This document shows positions 1-9,889 of a stretch of 36,817 bases of DNA, one piece after another. Numbering within the stretch: the stretch's first letter is position 1; the number at the start of each line of letters is the position of its first letter. The stretch covers positions 1-36,817 of the IMG/VR virus record IMGVR_UViG_3300037427_001009. The stretch is one strand, 5' to 3'. A model generated the notes under the pieces. The model searched no databases, was not told the origin of the DNA, and was given only the letters and a program-made list of their open reading frames with translations. This stretch comes from a virus. Made by a program: the position numbers and the translations under genes.

Positions 1-3000
1 CCTTATCCCAGCCGTTACTTGAAGTTGGAGTTGTTCCAACTGCATTTCCAGATTCTAATCTAAGTCTATCTTCAATCTCAAGTGATTGAGAGAAACCTAT
101 TTTTGCAAGGTCACCTAGTGTTGGGCCTAGTCTTTCGACTGGTTCACCAAATGATATTGCATTTTCTTGGATTATTCTTGTATCATCCTCATATACAAGT
201 GTATCTTGTACTTCGGATTTCATAAAGTATGAACCCAAGTTAAATGACCTCTCGGTCACAAACCTTTCATTCTTTTCTATATCTGTTGCATCTTCTAATG
301 CAAGTCTATCACCAGTTTCTAATGTTAGTTCTTCTGTTGGGTCTACTGTCCACAAATCACCAACATAATAGTGACCATCGGATGTAGTAACAGAATTGTA
401 TCTTTCTGGTTCTGGTTCTGCCATTAAGAAACCATGGTCTATCTCTTCTATTAGATATAAACCATCTTCTGTAATTATAAACTCTTCATCAACATTTGCA
501 ACTGAGTTGATTCGTTTTGCATCGGATGGAATCATTGCATGTGCAAATAATCCACCAACATTATTTCTATCTGATTGTTTAACTATTGTACTAGAACCAT
601 CAGAAGAATTTATAGTATTAGTTCTTTTTGCAGATGCTTCTAGGTTATTAATTATAGAATCTCTGTTTGCACTCTTAATTGTTTCACCCCATTCAAGTCC
701 ACCAACCAATGCAATCGTAGTTGCATTCGCACTTCCTCTTTTACCATGTTGATTTACAACTTCATTAATATCTGGAACAACTGATAATGTTCTACCAGAC
801 CTTGTAGTTGCAGTTGCAAAGGTTTGTAGTATTGTAATGTTCTTTCTATGTTGTCTTGTCTCACCATCGTAGAATTCAGATTTATAAAGAGTATGTGCAT
901 TTGGGTCAACTGATATTGATGGTCTAGATGGAGTAGTAACTGTAGTATAATGTCCCTCAGAGAAATCAAGTATTCTTTCGTGGACATGATGTAGTTCTAC
1001 TGTAGTTGCAATAAAGTGTGTTGTATTTCCTGCTTCGTTTGTTACTGCACTTGCAGTGAAACTTCCTATGTTTGCACCAAATTCATCTGAAGCAGACCAG
1101 ACAATAATAAACTTATTGACTGTATCGTGTTCCATAACACGACCCAATACACCATTGTTTTTAATTGTTTGTCCTATTGTAATTGCATTGTTAAGTGTGG
1201 TATAATATATTCTGTGATGTGCATAATGAGGATATATCTCTATTTCTTTTTCTACCTTATGTCCATGCACTTGTACATTTGCACGAATAATCCTATCGTA
1301 TAATCCAACATCTGATTCAGTAATATCTTCACCAACAATAAATGCTTGACCAGAACCTTGGTCTGTTTTAACATTGTTATCTACTACAGAATTAAGAATT
1401 GCTTTCTTACCAGAAGATGCACCAACAATACCATGTACAAATTCTATGTCTGTATCTGACTGGTCTGCTTTCCAATCACCACTGGTCTCCATGAACCATC
1501 CCCAGATACCACCTCTTCCACCTTCTGATATGTACTGTTTGATTGCAGTGTGGTCTGGTGTTATTTGGTCAATGATTATATAAGTTGGGTCTGCAAGTAA
1601 ATTACCACTTCCATCTCTTTCTCTGTCTACAACTCTACCTGTAATCGTTGCAATGTCTCCACTTGTAGTTTTAAATTGATTCTGTGATACTGTTTCACCA
1701 ATCGTAAATGCTCTTGAACCAGCAGGTGACATATCTGTTGTAGTTAGATTTAATCTTAATCTATCATCTGCAAGGAATCTTTCTGTTACTGCAACACCTT
1801 CTCCAGATTCTAGAATTACATTTTGTTCATCTGCATAGAATACATCTTCTTCTCCAGATGCAACTGTACCTTCCTCTAAAATAATTTTTGATGGGTCAAT
1901 CTTAGAACCAATATACAATGTTGGTACGAATGACCTTGTTACCCTGTCTCCATCAAACCCAGCATCATTTGCACCAGCACGATATGTTTCTGCACTACCA
2001 TCAAGGTTGTTTGTAATTGCAACTTCACCAAAGAAGATTGTTCCAGCTGGATTTAATAATTGTTGAACAACAGAACGATATTTGTTTATACTTTGACCAA
2101 CTTTAATTACATAAGAGAAACTCTGATAGAATTTTGAATCTTGAATTCTTTGTGATGTTACAGATGGGAAACCTATATCACTTGTATAGTTTCCATCTAT
2201 CCTTGATATAGTGTTGTGTTTACCACTAACTGTTGCTGGATTACCTTCTAGTATCTGGAATGTCTTTCCATCTGATGCAGTTACAGTTTCATTTACTTTA
2301 AACATCCCAGTTGTAGGTGTAATAGTTATTAAATTTATATCACCATTAACAGAAGTAACTGTACCTGTTGCTTTACTAAAATCACCTGTAAGTGTAGTGT
2401 CAACTACTGGATTTGCAGATGCCCTACCAAAAATAAACTTATGATTGAAGGCTGGAATACCATTTGATTTATCGAAATGATTTCCTGGCTGTATAACTCT
2501 AAGTTGTCCAATCGTTCCAATTGATTTACCATATGCTAAAAGGTTTGCACCAACCCCTGTTGTAAAACTGTTTTGTTTGACTGTACAAGTCGTACCAGAA
2601 GATGAACCTGTAATTGTATCTCCTATACTAAATGTTGTAGTATCGGTTGTAGTTTGTAGTTTACCTATGATAAGTTTATCTGCACCTTTGTCATGGTCAA
2701 CCAGAATACCAGTCGTACTTCCAGATGTAACTGTTTCTCCTATTATAAAATTTGATTTTATTGCACTACTCACATAGTCTAAATCTTCATTATAGAATAC
2801 TTCACCGCCTGGGTATATTTTAGGTAATGATGTATATCCTACACCACTTGTTTTAACTCTAACCTTTGAGATTGCACCAGTTGGATTTGCACCAGACTGG
2901 TCGTAAATAATTTTGTTTTCTCCAGTAACCTGTAATCCCTCTTCCAGAATCAAAGTTGTTTCTTCTGGTTCTGCAAACACTTCTATGATAGTATTAGCAC

Positions 3001-4804
3001 CACCTACATAATTTGCATGAGAAGCGTTTGCATAAGTTCCTGTGAATACAATTGATGTACCATTGAGTCCTACATTTGCAACTCCTTTAACTTCTTCGAA
3101 TACTGTAAATGGAACACCACCACCTTGAGCTGCAATTGTTTGTGATACATTTGCCCTCTTAACTCTGACCATAACTTTCTCTGGGTCATAAACTAAAATG
3201 TTATTATATCTGTCTCTTCCAGTGAATGTAGTTTGTCCAGAAGTTGCAATAAACTCAAATGAACCAAATGTAGTTCCAGATTCTAAAAGCATGTCTCCAG
3301 AAGTAGAGGTTACTTCACCCATTCCAAGTGTACCACCAGTTGCTCTATTATCAAATACAACTAGGTCACCATCACTATATCCTGTTCCTCTATTACTTGG
3401 GTCTACAATAATCTTTTCTACTTTACCATCATTAACTTGACCAACTATTGTTCTTGCTTCCTTACCCACACCAAGTTCTGATTGTGGTATATTAACTTGT
3501 ACATTTTCTGATGGAGTATATAATGAACCTATTGAAATCTCTTCATCTTTTAATGCACCACCAATCACTGCTGTTGTACTTGTGGTGTTTACTGTCTCTA
3601 AAACTAATATCGGAGTTTTACCATGAACTTCATTTAGAGTATTGTCTGATTGTGTTGCAGTCTCTAATAGAATTATATCTCCTGTTTCTTCGTTTTCTAA
3701 ATGGAATCCTTCTGTATTGTCTGATTCGGTTGAAACAAATCCTGTTTCATTTTCCATTGCAACTAAAACATTACCTTCTTCTTTATCAAGGTCTGATATA
3801 ATTCCTCTTACTGTTGCCTCATGGAATTTTAAACTACTTTCTCTTGATTGTAGTTCTACTGAATCACCAATACTTAATGAACCAATGTATGGCTCCATGA
3901 TTACCACTCGGTAAATGTTTTCGGTTTCTCCAGACATTTCCAGTCTAGAAATAGTATCTGCTTGAATCTCAGTTATTATATTTTGGTCACCATCTTTTTT
4001 TACTATCTTTCCTTTTTCATATTCTAATAAATTCTTTGTAGAATATAAATTAAGAACTGTATACTCTGACCATTTAGAATCAGATGGTGCAATCATTTGG
4101 TCTTTAGGATATATAATATCTATGTCTTCATTGTAGAGAACCCTAAAAAGAAAATCGTATGATGCCATACTACCTTTTGCAAGATAGATGCTATTAATAT
4201 GTTTTGCAAGTAATCTCTTATCTGCAAGTATCTTTGTATCAATCGAAGGCATGAAGTCTTTTCGGAAGTATTCCAAAAAGTCTCCTGTTGTCTTATCTAC
4301 ATCTGCATAGTCTAACAGATTGTTTGCAGCGAATAATGCACCACCTTCAAAGGCATCAACCTTTGCAGTGTATCCACTATTCTGACCAACGATTGTTTCA
4401 TCTGGTAAAAATTGTGCTTCGGTAAATATTTCAATGTATAGTTTATTAGTTGTACTTCCTATAACATCGATTCTTGCAGTTGCACCAGATGTTGAACCAA
4501 CCACATATTCACCTATTTCCCAAGAACCAGTTTGTGACTGTCCAAGAGAATCTTGTTCGTATATAAACCTTGCACTGTCTAAAGGTGATGGAGAGAAGGT
4601 TGCAGTCTCTTGTAAAACTGAACCCTCTCCATCTTCTAAACCTACTTTGTCAAGGTCTGTACCCTGTTTATGAATAAGAATACCTTTCTCAAGAAAGTCA
4701 AAGTATGCAGACAAGAACTTCTTGAGTCCTTGTCCTTCCTCACTAATGTACTCTGGTAGGAGTTCATCAAGTTGGTCTACTAACCTATCATTGAGAATTG
4801 GCAT
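1..4804 (-). CDS. Giant gp7-like baseplate wedge / virion protein (3' end outside window)
   Basis: The frame is open for about 1601 codons from an ATG at 4804 and leaves the window at position 1, so the C-terminus is missing. Around residues 145-185 the protein reads like the C-terminal part of T4 gp7: a run containing 'YLAKGSMASYDFLFRVLYNE' matches gp7 'STKGIEASYKFLFKVLYNE'. In T4 that segment lies late in the protein; here it is near the N-terminus and is followed by over 1000 residues of beta-rich sequence. The extension contains many small modules of the type (F/I)IGETVTGSTSG. gp7 is the central baseplate wedge protein binding gp6, gp8 and gp10. The position directly after gp25, gp6 and one small gene matches T4 order 6-7. 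A GGAT motif lies 7 nt before the ATG. The wedge assignment rests on the one domain; the repeated part could instead contact fibres or the host surface. Confidence 0.75.
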   Translation of the reverse strand, partial: MPILNDRLVDQLDELLPEYISEEGQGLKKFLSAYFDFLEKGILIHKQGTDLDKVGLEDGEGSVLQETATFSPSPLDSARFIYEQDSLGQSQTGSWEIGEYVVGSTSGATARIDVIGSTTNKLYIEIFTEAQFLPDETIVGQNSGYTAKVDAFEGGALFAANNLLDYADVDKTTGDFLEYFRKDFMPSIDTKILADKRLLAKHINSIYLAKGSMASYDFLFRVLYNEDIDIIYPKDQMIAPSDSKWSEYTVLNLYSTKNLLEYEKGKIVKKDGDQNIITEIQADTISRLEMSGETENIYRVVIMEPYIGSLSIGDSVELQSRESSLKFHEATVRGIISDLDKEEGNVLVAMENETGFVSTESDNTEGFHLENEETGDIILLETATQSDNTLNEVHGKTPILVLETVNTTSTTAVIGGALKDEEISIGSLYTPSENVQVNIPQSELGVGKEARTIVGQVNDGKVEKIIVDPSNRGTGYSDGDLVVFDNRATGGTLGMGEVTSTSGDMLLESGTTFGSFEFIATSGQTTFTGRDRYNNILVYDPEKVMVRVKRANVSQTIAAQGGGVPFTVFEEVKGVANVGLNGTSIVFTGTYANASHANYVGGANTIIEVFAEPEETTLILEEGLQVTGENKIIYDQSGANPTGAISKVRVKTSGVGYTSLPKIYPGGEVFYNEDLDYVSSAIKSNFIIGETVTSGSTTGILVDHDKGADKLIIGKLQTTTDTTTFSIGDTITGSSSGTTCTVKQNSFTTGVGANLLAYGKSIGTIGQLRVIQPGNHFDKSNGIPAFNHKFIFGRASANPVVDTTLTGDFSKATGTVTSVNGDINLITITPTTGMFKVNETVTASDGKTFQILEGNPATVSGKHNTISRIDGNYTSDIGFPSVTSQRIQDSKFYQSFSYVIKVGQSINKYRSVVQQLLNPAGTIFFGEVAITNNLDGSAETYRAGANDAGFDGDRVTRSFVPTLYIGSKIDPSKIILEEGTVASGEEDVFYADEQNVILESGEGVAVTERFLADDRLRLNLTTTDMSPAGSRAFTIGETVSQNQFKTTSGDIATITGRVVDRERDGSGNLLADPTYIIIDQITPDHTAIKQYISEGGRGGIWGWFMETSGDWKADQSDTDIEFVHGIVGASSGKKAILNSVVDNNVKTDQGSGQAFIVGEDITESDVGLYDRIIRANVQVHGHKVEKEIEIYPHYAHHRIYYTTLNNAITIGQTIKNNGVLGRVMEHDTVNKFIIVWSASDEFGANIGSFTASAVTNEAGNTTHFIATTVELHHVHERILDFSEGHYTTVTTPSRPSISVDPNAHTLYKSEFYDGETRQHRKNITILQTFATATTRSGRTLSVVPDINEVVNQHGKRGSANATTIALVGGLEWGETIKSANRDSIINNLEASAKRTNTINSSDGSSTIVKQSDRNNVGGLFAHAMIPSDAKRINSVANVDEEFIITEDGLYLIEEIDHGFLMAEPEPERYNSVTTSDGHYYVGDLWTVDPTEELTLETGDRLALEDATDIEKNERFVTERSFNLGSYFMKSEVQDTLVYEDDTRIIQENAISFGEPVERLGPTLGDLAKIGFSQSLEIEDRLRLESGNAVGTTPTSSNGWDK

Positions 4805-4814
4805 TTAATTATCC

Positions 4815-5285
4815 TTATGCAACAGTGTAGTTGTGACCACCTATCACGACCCAACCATAAGTTGAACCTGTGTATAGCATGCATACAGTGTCACCAGCTG
4901 TGTTAAGTTCAACATATGAACCACCAGTAAATGTACCAGAAGGAGTCACACGAGTGTCCTTGGCATTATCTACTGCAAACACAAACCATTTGATTTGTCC
5001 TGTAGAACCATTTCCTAATGTAAGGATATCTCTAGTTCCACTTGAGCTACCTGTGATAAAGTGAGCATACTTACCTATTGTTGCAGTTGCAGCGTTTGAA
5101 CTGTATGTTACAGCCTCTGCCGATTGTGCAAATCCAAGGTAGTCTGGAAGGTTATTTAAAACATTACTGACTGACACCTTTTTGTTTACTGGAGTTCCAG
5201 AAGGGTCGTCAATAACATGAAGCAAGTCTTCACCTGCGATGCCTGTCCCTAAGTCGGACAATGCTGTTACTTTTTTATCTGCCAT
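4815..5285 (-). CDS. Small virion-associated protein
   Basis: This is a 156-aa protein between gp6 and the gp7-like gene. The N-terminal 45 residues (KVTALSDLGTG..LLHVIDDPSGTP..KKVSV) resemble the short anchoring segment seen at the start of many phage decoration or fibre proteins. The rest is Gly/Thr/Ser-rich and probably beta-structured, ending in a stretch rich in aromatics and glycine (YGWVVIGGHNY). There is no signal peptide, membrane segment or catalytic motif. It sits 10 nt upstream of the gp7-like start, so the two are probably co-translated as late structural proteins. A fibre-like or baseplate-decorating role is inferred from context only. Confidence 0.7.
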   Translation of the reverse strand: MADKKVTALSDLGTGIAGEDLLHVIDDPSGTPVNKKVSVSNVLNNLPDYLGFAQSAEAVTYSSNAATATIGKYAHFITGSSSGTRDILTLGNGSTGQIKWFVFAVDNAKDTRVTPSGTFTGGSYVELNTAGDTVCMLYTGSTYGWVVIGGHNYTVA

Positions 5286-5319
5286 TTTTAGTTCCTCTCT
5301 AATTTAGCATTATTATAAA

Positions 5320-5360
5320 CCCACGACATGTGGGAATTCTACTTCATGCATATACATGAA
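5320..5360 (-). other. Two adjacent hairpins after gp6
   Basis: The 82-nt gap between gp6 and the 156-aa gene holds two perfect inverted repeats. One is CCCAC/GTGGG with a 5-nt loop (5320-5334). The other is TTCATG/CATGAA with a 6-nt loop (5343-5360). Neither is followed by a U-run on the minus strand, so they look like mRNA-processing or stability elements rather than terminators. Confidence 0.4.
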
Positions 5361-5367
5361 TCATAGT

Positions 5368-7239
5368 TTAGGAGTAACTAGAAGAGGATGTATATCCAAC
5401 CCCAGCACTCGTATCACCAGATGCAATAGAGTCTGCGACTCCAGTTGCACTTATCAATGATGTGTTGATATCTAGAAGATTACTTCTGTATGCAACTGCA
5501 TCATATGAATTCGGAATTACTGTAAAGTAAATAGTATCATCTGTATTAGATGTCTCTATTATGTTTATTCCATTTACAGTTATTTTACCATTTGTATAGT
5601 CTACAGTTCCTGCTTGAGTATCTGCATAGACTCTTGTTGAACCACTAAATGAATATCTTCGGAGATTACCTTCTCCATCATCATCAAAGTAGTATGTATC
5701 TGTATACCCAGATACTTTAAATCCTGTTGTGGTAGTTATACCACCATTTGCTTTATTGTATCCTACATTAGGACTATGGAATGAATTACCACTTCCAAAC
5801 TCTACAGTATATCCTAATGACTGACTTAATGTAGGTGAAATTGACTTACGAAGTTTGATAGTTGTAATGTTCGAAAGAATCGAAGATTCTGCACTGTCTA
5901 TATCTGTTGCTAGAACTGAGTGCCTAAAGATACTATCAAAACCACTTAAGTAAGTACTGTCGTGTGTAACGATTGCAGCCCTTACTAATGTTTCTAATTC
6001 AGATGCAGTTTTAGTTGTTGCACGAGGATTGAATTTAAAGTTACAATCAATTATAATATCAATTATATTTGCATCAACCAACTCTGGTCTGACTGTTAAC
6101 ATATTTAATGAACGCAACTTATCTCTTAACAAAACCTTTTCTGAACTTGTTAGTTTGTTTACATTCTGAGAAGGTTTAATAGAAATAAATATCTTTCCAT
6201 ATTGTGGTGGGTTGTTATCTTCTCCACCCCAGACTGCAATTGAATCTGCGCCTGGATATAAAGTTTGTAGTTTAGATTTGTAATCGTCTACTGTTACTAA
6301 TCTGTTTTGTGAGGTATAGAACTTGGAGGCTGCAAATCTAATTGATTCAATTCCTTCTTTATCTTTACCACCAGAGGATGCCTCTTTAGATGTAATAGTT
6401 ACATCTGAATTTCCTGCTATTGCATCAGTCATTGTAAATATACTTGCACCTTCTGTATGTGTTTCGTTTGTTACCAAGTATGAGATTGTAATTGTATCTC
6501 CATCTAAAGGTTCTGCACTAATAACACCATCACCAAAATATACTTCAAAGAGACCTTGGTCATTCTCTTGAACATACCATACTTTACTATCTTTGTCCAC
6601 TGAACTAATATCAGTTGATTGTGTCCACGCAGAAGTTGAACCACCAGTAGATGATATTGTAACTGTAACACTTGTAGTGTCTACTAAACTTTCTGTTAAT
6701 GGAAATCTTTGATTTTGTATCTGACCATTATATGCAAAGATATCTGAGTTCATTGTCCCTTGAGATAACTTAAGGTCTTCAAATTTAAAGATACCATTTA
6801 ATGGACTAATTGTTTTTGTTTCTAATAATACATATGGGAATACGAATCCATCATAAGTTGTTTTAAATTTATGTCCTCTATTAAGAGTTAATGATGAAGG
6901 TGTATTTCCACCAATCAAAGGATTGTTCACTGTTAAGTCAACTATTGATGTAGAAGCAGTTGCACTAGTAGGAGTATAACCAATCTCTTTTGCACGAGAT
7001 ACTACATTCTTTCTTATTTGTGCAGTGTCTAAAAACAATTCAGACGCAACCATATTTGCATTAAACGCGGACACATGTGAACTGTATGCAAGAAGGTCTA
7101 TGAGTAAACTAATATTACTACCTTCAAAGTTGTAGTCTTTAAGAGTTGTCTGACCTTTAAGATATTCTTTTAAATTGGATGCAATATCATCGAAATCTAA
7201 ATCGGTAATATTGACTTGTGAACTTTTTACTGTTGCCAT
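5368..7239 (-). CDS. 6: Baseplate wedge protein gp6
   Basis: This 623-aa protein is close to the T4 gp6 length (660 aa). gp6 dimers form the continuous inner ring of the baseplate, and the family is related to the P2 J / Mu gp47 wedge proteins. The N-terminus (residues 1-75, with DIASNLKEYLKGQTTLKDYN and LIDLLAYSSHVSAFNANMVASE) is typical of this family. The middle part around residues 295-390 is a J-like core (RFAASKFYTSQNRLVTVDDYKS), and a serine/threonine-rich tail follows. Its ATG overlaps the gp25 stop by one base (TAATG), indicating translational coupling, and the order gp25-gp6 is conserved in T4-like phages. Confidence 0.9.
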   Translation of the reverse strand: MATVKSSQVNITDLDFDDIASNLKEYLKGQTTLKDYNFEGSNISLLIDLLAYSSHVSAFNANMVASELFLDTAQIRKNVVSRAKEIGYTPTSATASTSIVDLTVNNPLIGGNTPSSLTLNRGHKFKTTYDGFVFPYVLLETKTISPLNGIFKFEDLKLSQGTMNSDIFAYNGQIQNQRFPLTESLVDTTSVTVTISSTGGSTSAWTQSTDISSVDKDSKVWYVQENDQGLFEVYFGDGVISAEPLDGDTITISYLVTNETHTEGASIFTMTDAIAGNSDVTITSKEASSGGKDKEGIESIRFAASKFYTSQNRLVTVDDYKSKLQTLYPGADSIAVWGGEDNNPPQYGKIFISIKPSQNVNKLTSSEKVLLRDKLRSLNMLTVRPELVDANIIDIIIDCNFKFNPRATTKTASELETLVRAAIVTHDSTYLSGFDSIFRHSVLATDIDSAESSILSNITTIKLRKSISPTLSQSLGYTVEFGSGNSFHSPNVGYNKANGGITTTTGFKVSGYTDTYYFDDDGEGNLRRYSFSGSTRVYADTQAGTVDYTNGKITVNGINIIETSNTDDTIYFTVIPNSYDAVAYRSNLLDINTSLISATGVADSIASGDTSAGVGYTSSSSYS

Positions 7240-7658
7240 TATCGTATTCTCTGTAGTATAACTTCTATTTCTTGAGGTTCTTGTACACCTCTGATTCCAT
7301 AATGCAAGTTAACATGCATTGTGTTTGCCCTTGAATTGTTTAAATATATCTCTTCAATAGAAACTCTAGGTTCTAATTGAGTTATTGCTTCAATTATCTG
7401 TGACCTTATTTCAAACTTTGTTAAGTCATCTGCAAGTTCAAATAGGAGTCCCCTAAGATTTGCACCAAAGTTTGGTTTGAAAGGTCTCTCATAATTGTTA
7501 GTTAACATGATATTTCTTATTGACCTTTTAACTGCATCTATATCTTGCTTTAAAACTAAGTCACCAGAAGAAGGATGAGGTGTGATATTTAAATCAATAT
7601 CAGTGTACCATCTTCTTGCAGTAATTTTACTTTTGTTTTTTAGATAATTCTGACTCAT
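7239..7658 (-). CDS. 25: Baseplate wedge / sheath initiator gp25
   Basis: The 139-aa length matches T4 gp25 (132 aa). It belongs to the gp25/W lysozyme-like fold family, which joins the wedge to the first sheath ring. Recognisable family segments are a polar N-terminus, 'GDLVLKQDIDAVKRSIRNIM' at about residues 32-51, 'RPFKPNFGANLRGLLFE' at about 58-74, and the conserved turn 'LEPRVSIEEI' near residue 95. The start has no clear Shine-Dalgarno sequence; the bases before it read ATAAATAATAGT. Coupled to gp6 by a TAATG overlap. Confidence 0.9.
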   Translation of the reverse strand: MSQNYLKNKSKITARRWYTDIDLNITPHPSSGDLVLKQDIDAVKRSIRNIMLTNNYERPFKPNFGANLRGLLFELADDLTKFEIRSQIIEAITQLEPRVSIEEIYLNNSRANTMHVNLHYGIRGVQEPQEIEVILQRIR

Positions 7659-7666
7659 ACTATTAT

Positions 7667-8728
7667 TTATGTCCCTTCTAGTACTAGATTATCAATTGAT
7701 ATCTCTTTTGGAAAACCAATTGCAGTTAGGAATGTACATAGAGTAAATGGAATCGGAATCGATGATGGAATAAGGAATGATATTAGTTTAGTAAGTTTTT
7801 CTAGACATGCTTCAAGTAATATTTGAGGTAAGTCTTTTATAAATGAATCAAACTTATTTTTTATTTTCTGTGTATCCCAATTAGGAAAATCTATTTCTTT
7901 AAATTCACCACTTACATCTAAGTCAATTAAATCACCTATGGTTTTAGGTAATACATCTTCAAGTCCTAGAATAGAAGGTACTTCGGAAACAAAAGGTATT
8001 TCAAACTCAAGTAACATTTCTTTAAAGTCTTCACCCGCTTCTTCTGCTTGTTTCTGTAAGGACTTAAATAATTTTTCTGAGTCAAAGTCATATCCACCTT
8101 TAGGAACAGAAATAATAAGTTCAAGTAGGAATCCTATAGGGTCTGGTAATAACTCTACTATTTCTTTTACTGGTGACTTACCAAGAATTTCTCCTATACC
8201 AAGAAACATTGATTTCGATAATATAGTTTTTATTTCTTCTACTAATTCTTTCCAAGCTTGGGATAATTTAATATCTGGTACATCAATACCATTTGTTCCA
8301 TCCCATTGTTCTAAGTTCCAACCATCCATTATTTTAGAAATGTCAACAGACTCTTCTAATTCTTTTAATAGTTCTGCTTTATATCCAGGCTCTGTAAATA
8401 ATCTTTGACAATCAACTGTAATACCAAAAGGTGGTACTGGAATTTTTAATGGGATAGATAGGAACTCACATATTTTTACTATAGGATATAATTTAAATTC
8501 TTCTATAATACATTGTATCTTTCCTTCCCATTCTAATTCTGGAATATCTAGATTAACTTTATTCCATGTATGAGATAAAGGAAACGCACCTAATAATTCT
8601 TCAATAGGTTGAATATATTCCCAACCATATTGATTCCCTATTTGTATTATTATTTTTTCTAGGTCATCTGCACTAGGAATAACAACTTGAGGACATTCAA
8701 TTGCAACTGGTGTTTGTGCTTCAGACAT
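7667..8728 (-). CDS. Unknown protein of the baseplate operon
   Basis: This 353-aa protein lies between gp5 and gp25 in the late operon and is not recognised. It is acidic and rich in Ile, Leu, Glu and Pro. It has several hydrophobic, Pro-containing stretches (IPLKIPVPPFGITVDC, LLPDPIGFLLELIISVPKG, LISFLIPSSIPIPFTLCTFL) separated by charged helices. These look like amphipathic or buried segments rather than regular transmembrane helices, and there is no signal peptide. In T4 the gp5-gp6 interval holds small spike and baseplate genes such as 5.4, but this protein has no PAAR motif. Co-transcription with hub and wedge genes suggests a structural or assembly role; function is unknown. Confidence 0.7.
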   Translation of the reverse strand: MSEAQTPVAIECPQVVIPSADDLEKIIIQIGNQYGWEYIQPIEELLGAFPLSHTWNKVNLDIPELEWEGKIQCIIEEFKLYPIVKICEFLSIPLKIPVPPFGITVDCQRLFTEPGYKAELLKELEESVDISKIMDGWNLEQWDGTNGIDVPDIKLSQAWKELVEEIKTILSKSMFLGIGEILGKSPVKEIVELLPDPIGFLLELIISVPKGGYDFDSEKLFKSLQKQAEEAGEDFKEMLLEFEIPFVSEVPSILGLEDVLPKTIGDLIDLDVSGEFKEIDFPNWDTQKIKNKFDSFIKDLPQILLEACLEKLTKLISFLIPSSIPIPFTLCTFLTAIGFPKEISIDNLVLEGT

Positions 8729-8772
8729 TATAATACCATCTTAACCATGAACCAATATAATCTAAATATTCT

Positions 8773-9864
8773 TTAGGATTCATCGTAAGCACTTCCATTA
8801 ATAGATACTTTACCTTTTAATCTAATTGCTTTCTCACTATCGGTTGCATTAATTGTAATATGTCCACCATGAGAATTAAATGTAATATTTCCACCATCCT
8901 CTGTCTTACCTTTATAAGCATTAATATTATAATTACCATTAGACAATTCAATATCGGCACTACCAGCAATTAATACTTTCTTATCTTTTAATATTATTTC
9001 GTAATTATTATTTGCAACCTTAAGAGTCATATCACCATCTCGTAGGAACTCTATTCTACTACCAGACCTGTGATATAAGTGCAACCTTTCTGCATTAGGA
9101 GTGTCATCCATCTCTAATATATGTCCACTCTCAGATTCAATCATATGATTATAAGGATATGCTGGAGATATACTTTGTCGAGTCGGTTCTTTAACAGATG
9201 TACCTTCGTGTTTTAATATAATATCATTGGGATAGGTTGCAGAAGACCCCACGATTGCATTTTCATTTACATCGGACTTTGAATCTTTGGTGTAGGAGTC
9301 CCTTGGATACCTTTCACCTTTGTCATTATTTTCAATGGTTGTACCAGAACCATCCACTGGAGTAACAGTAGTAAGAGTCGGTCTTCCCAGAGGTGCTGTG
9401 TCTAGAGCCCCTGTAAGAGTAAAGTTGCGACCATTCTGGGGTTTATCAAGACTTTCTGCATAATCGCCTTTAGAATCCCTTCTAGGGTCGTTAAAACCCT
9501 CATCTGCACTCCTTGTGACTGCATTATCCACTTTATTGTTCGGAATCTTCCATTTATCACTGGGTTTTCCAAATAATGAACCCAAAACCACGAAATCTTG
9601 CATTCCAGACTCATCTCGGTACATTCCCATGACTGTAGAACCTTCTACGAGTCCATGAGGAGATAATCCCAGTCCAGAAAGAGAAGGAGAGGTTACAGGC
9701 ATAAGAACATCACTCCAAGGTAAATCTGGAGTCGGTATTAGGGATTTGTCGTCTGTGTGAAGTCCATAGACACGAACTCTCACACGACCCAAAGATAATG
9801 GGTCATGTCGGTCTTCTACGACACCTGTGTAGAAATTATTCTTTAATCCTGCGAACTCTGCCAT
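8773..9864 (-). CDS. 5: Baseplate central spike gp5-like, without lysozyme domain
   Basis: This 363-aa protein is homologous to T4 gp5 (575 aa). Residues 1-105 are the OB-fold domain: 'FYTGVVEDRHDPLSLGRVRVRVYGLH' is nearly the T4 sequence, followed by LPWSDVLMPVTSPSLSGLG and GLVEGSTVMG. The central T4 lysozyme domain is absent; instead a polar 110-residue linker leads to 'MIESESGHILEMDDTPNAERLHLYHRSGS' (about residues 240-268). That stretch matches the start of the gp5 C-terminal beta-helix needle, which is short here. The protein should form the membrane-puncturing spike on the gp27-like hub. Start is preceded by AAAGGA. Lack of the lysozyme means peptidoglycan hydrolysis, if needed, comes from another protein. 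Confidence 0.9.
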   Translation of the reverse strand: MAEFAGLKNNFYTGVVEDRHDPLSLGRVRVRVYGLHTDDKSLIPTPDLPWSDVLMPVTSPSLSGLGLSPHGLVEGSTVMGMYRDESGMQDFVVLGSLFGKPSDKWKIPNNKVDNAVTRSADEGFNDPRRDSKGDYAESLDKPQNGRNFTLTGALDTAPLGRPTLTTVTPVDGSGTTIENNDKGERYPRDSYTKDSKSDVNENAIVGSSATYPNDIILKHEGTSVKEPTRQSISPAYPYNHMIESESGHILEMDDTPNAERLHLYHRSGSRIEFLRDGDMTLKVANNNYEIILKDKKVLIAGSADIELSNGNYNINAYKGKTEDGGNITFNSHGGHITINATDSEKAIRLKGKVSINGSAYDES

Positions 9865-9889
9865 GTTTTAATCCTTTATTATAACCATC

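Noticed and set aside
396-4673. Several plus-strand frames of 60-120 codons opposite the gp7-like gene
   Set aside because: The minus strand has one uninterrupted homologous frame over the whole stretch; the others are shadows.
7938-8408. Plus-strand frame of 156 codons inside the 353-aa gene
   Set aside because: Antisense shadow with Ser/Asn-rich low-complexity product and no ribosome binding site.
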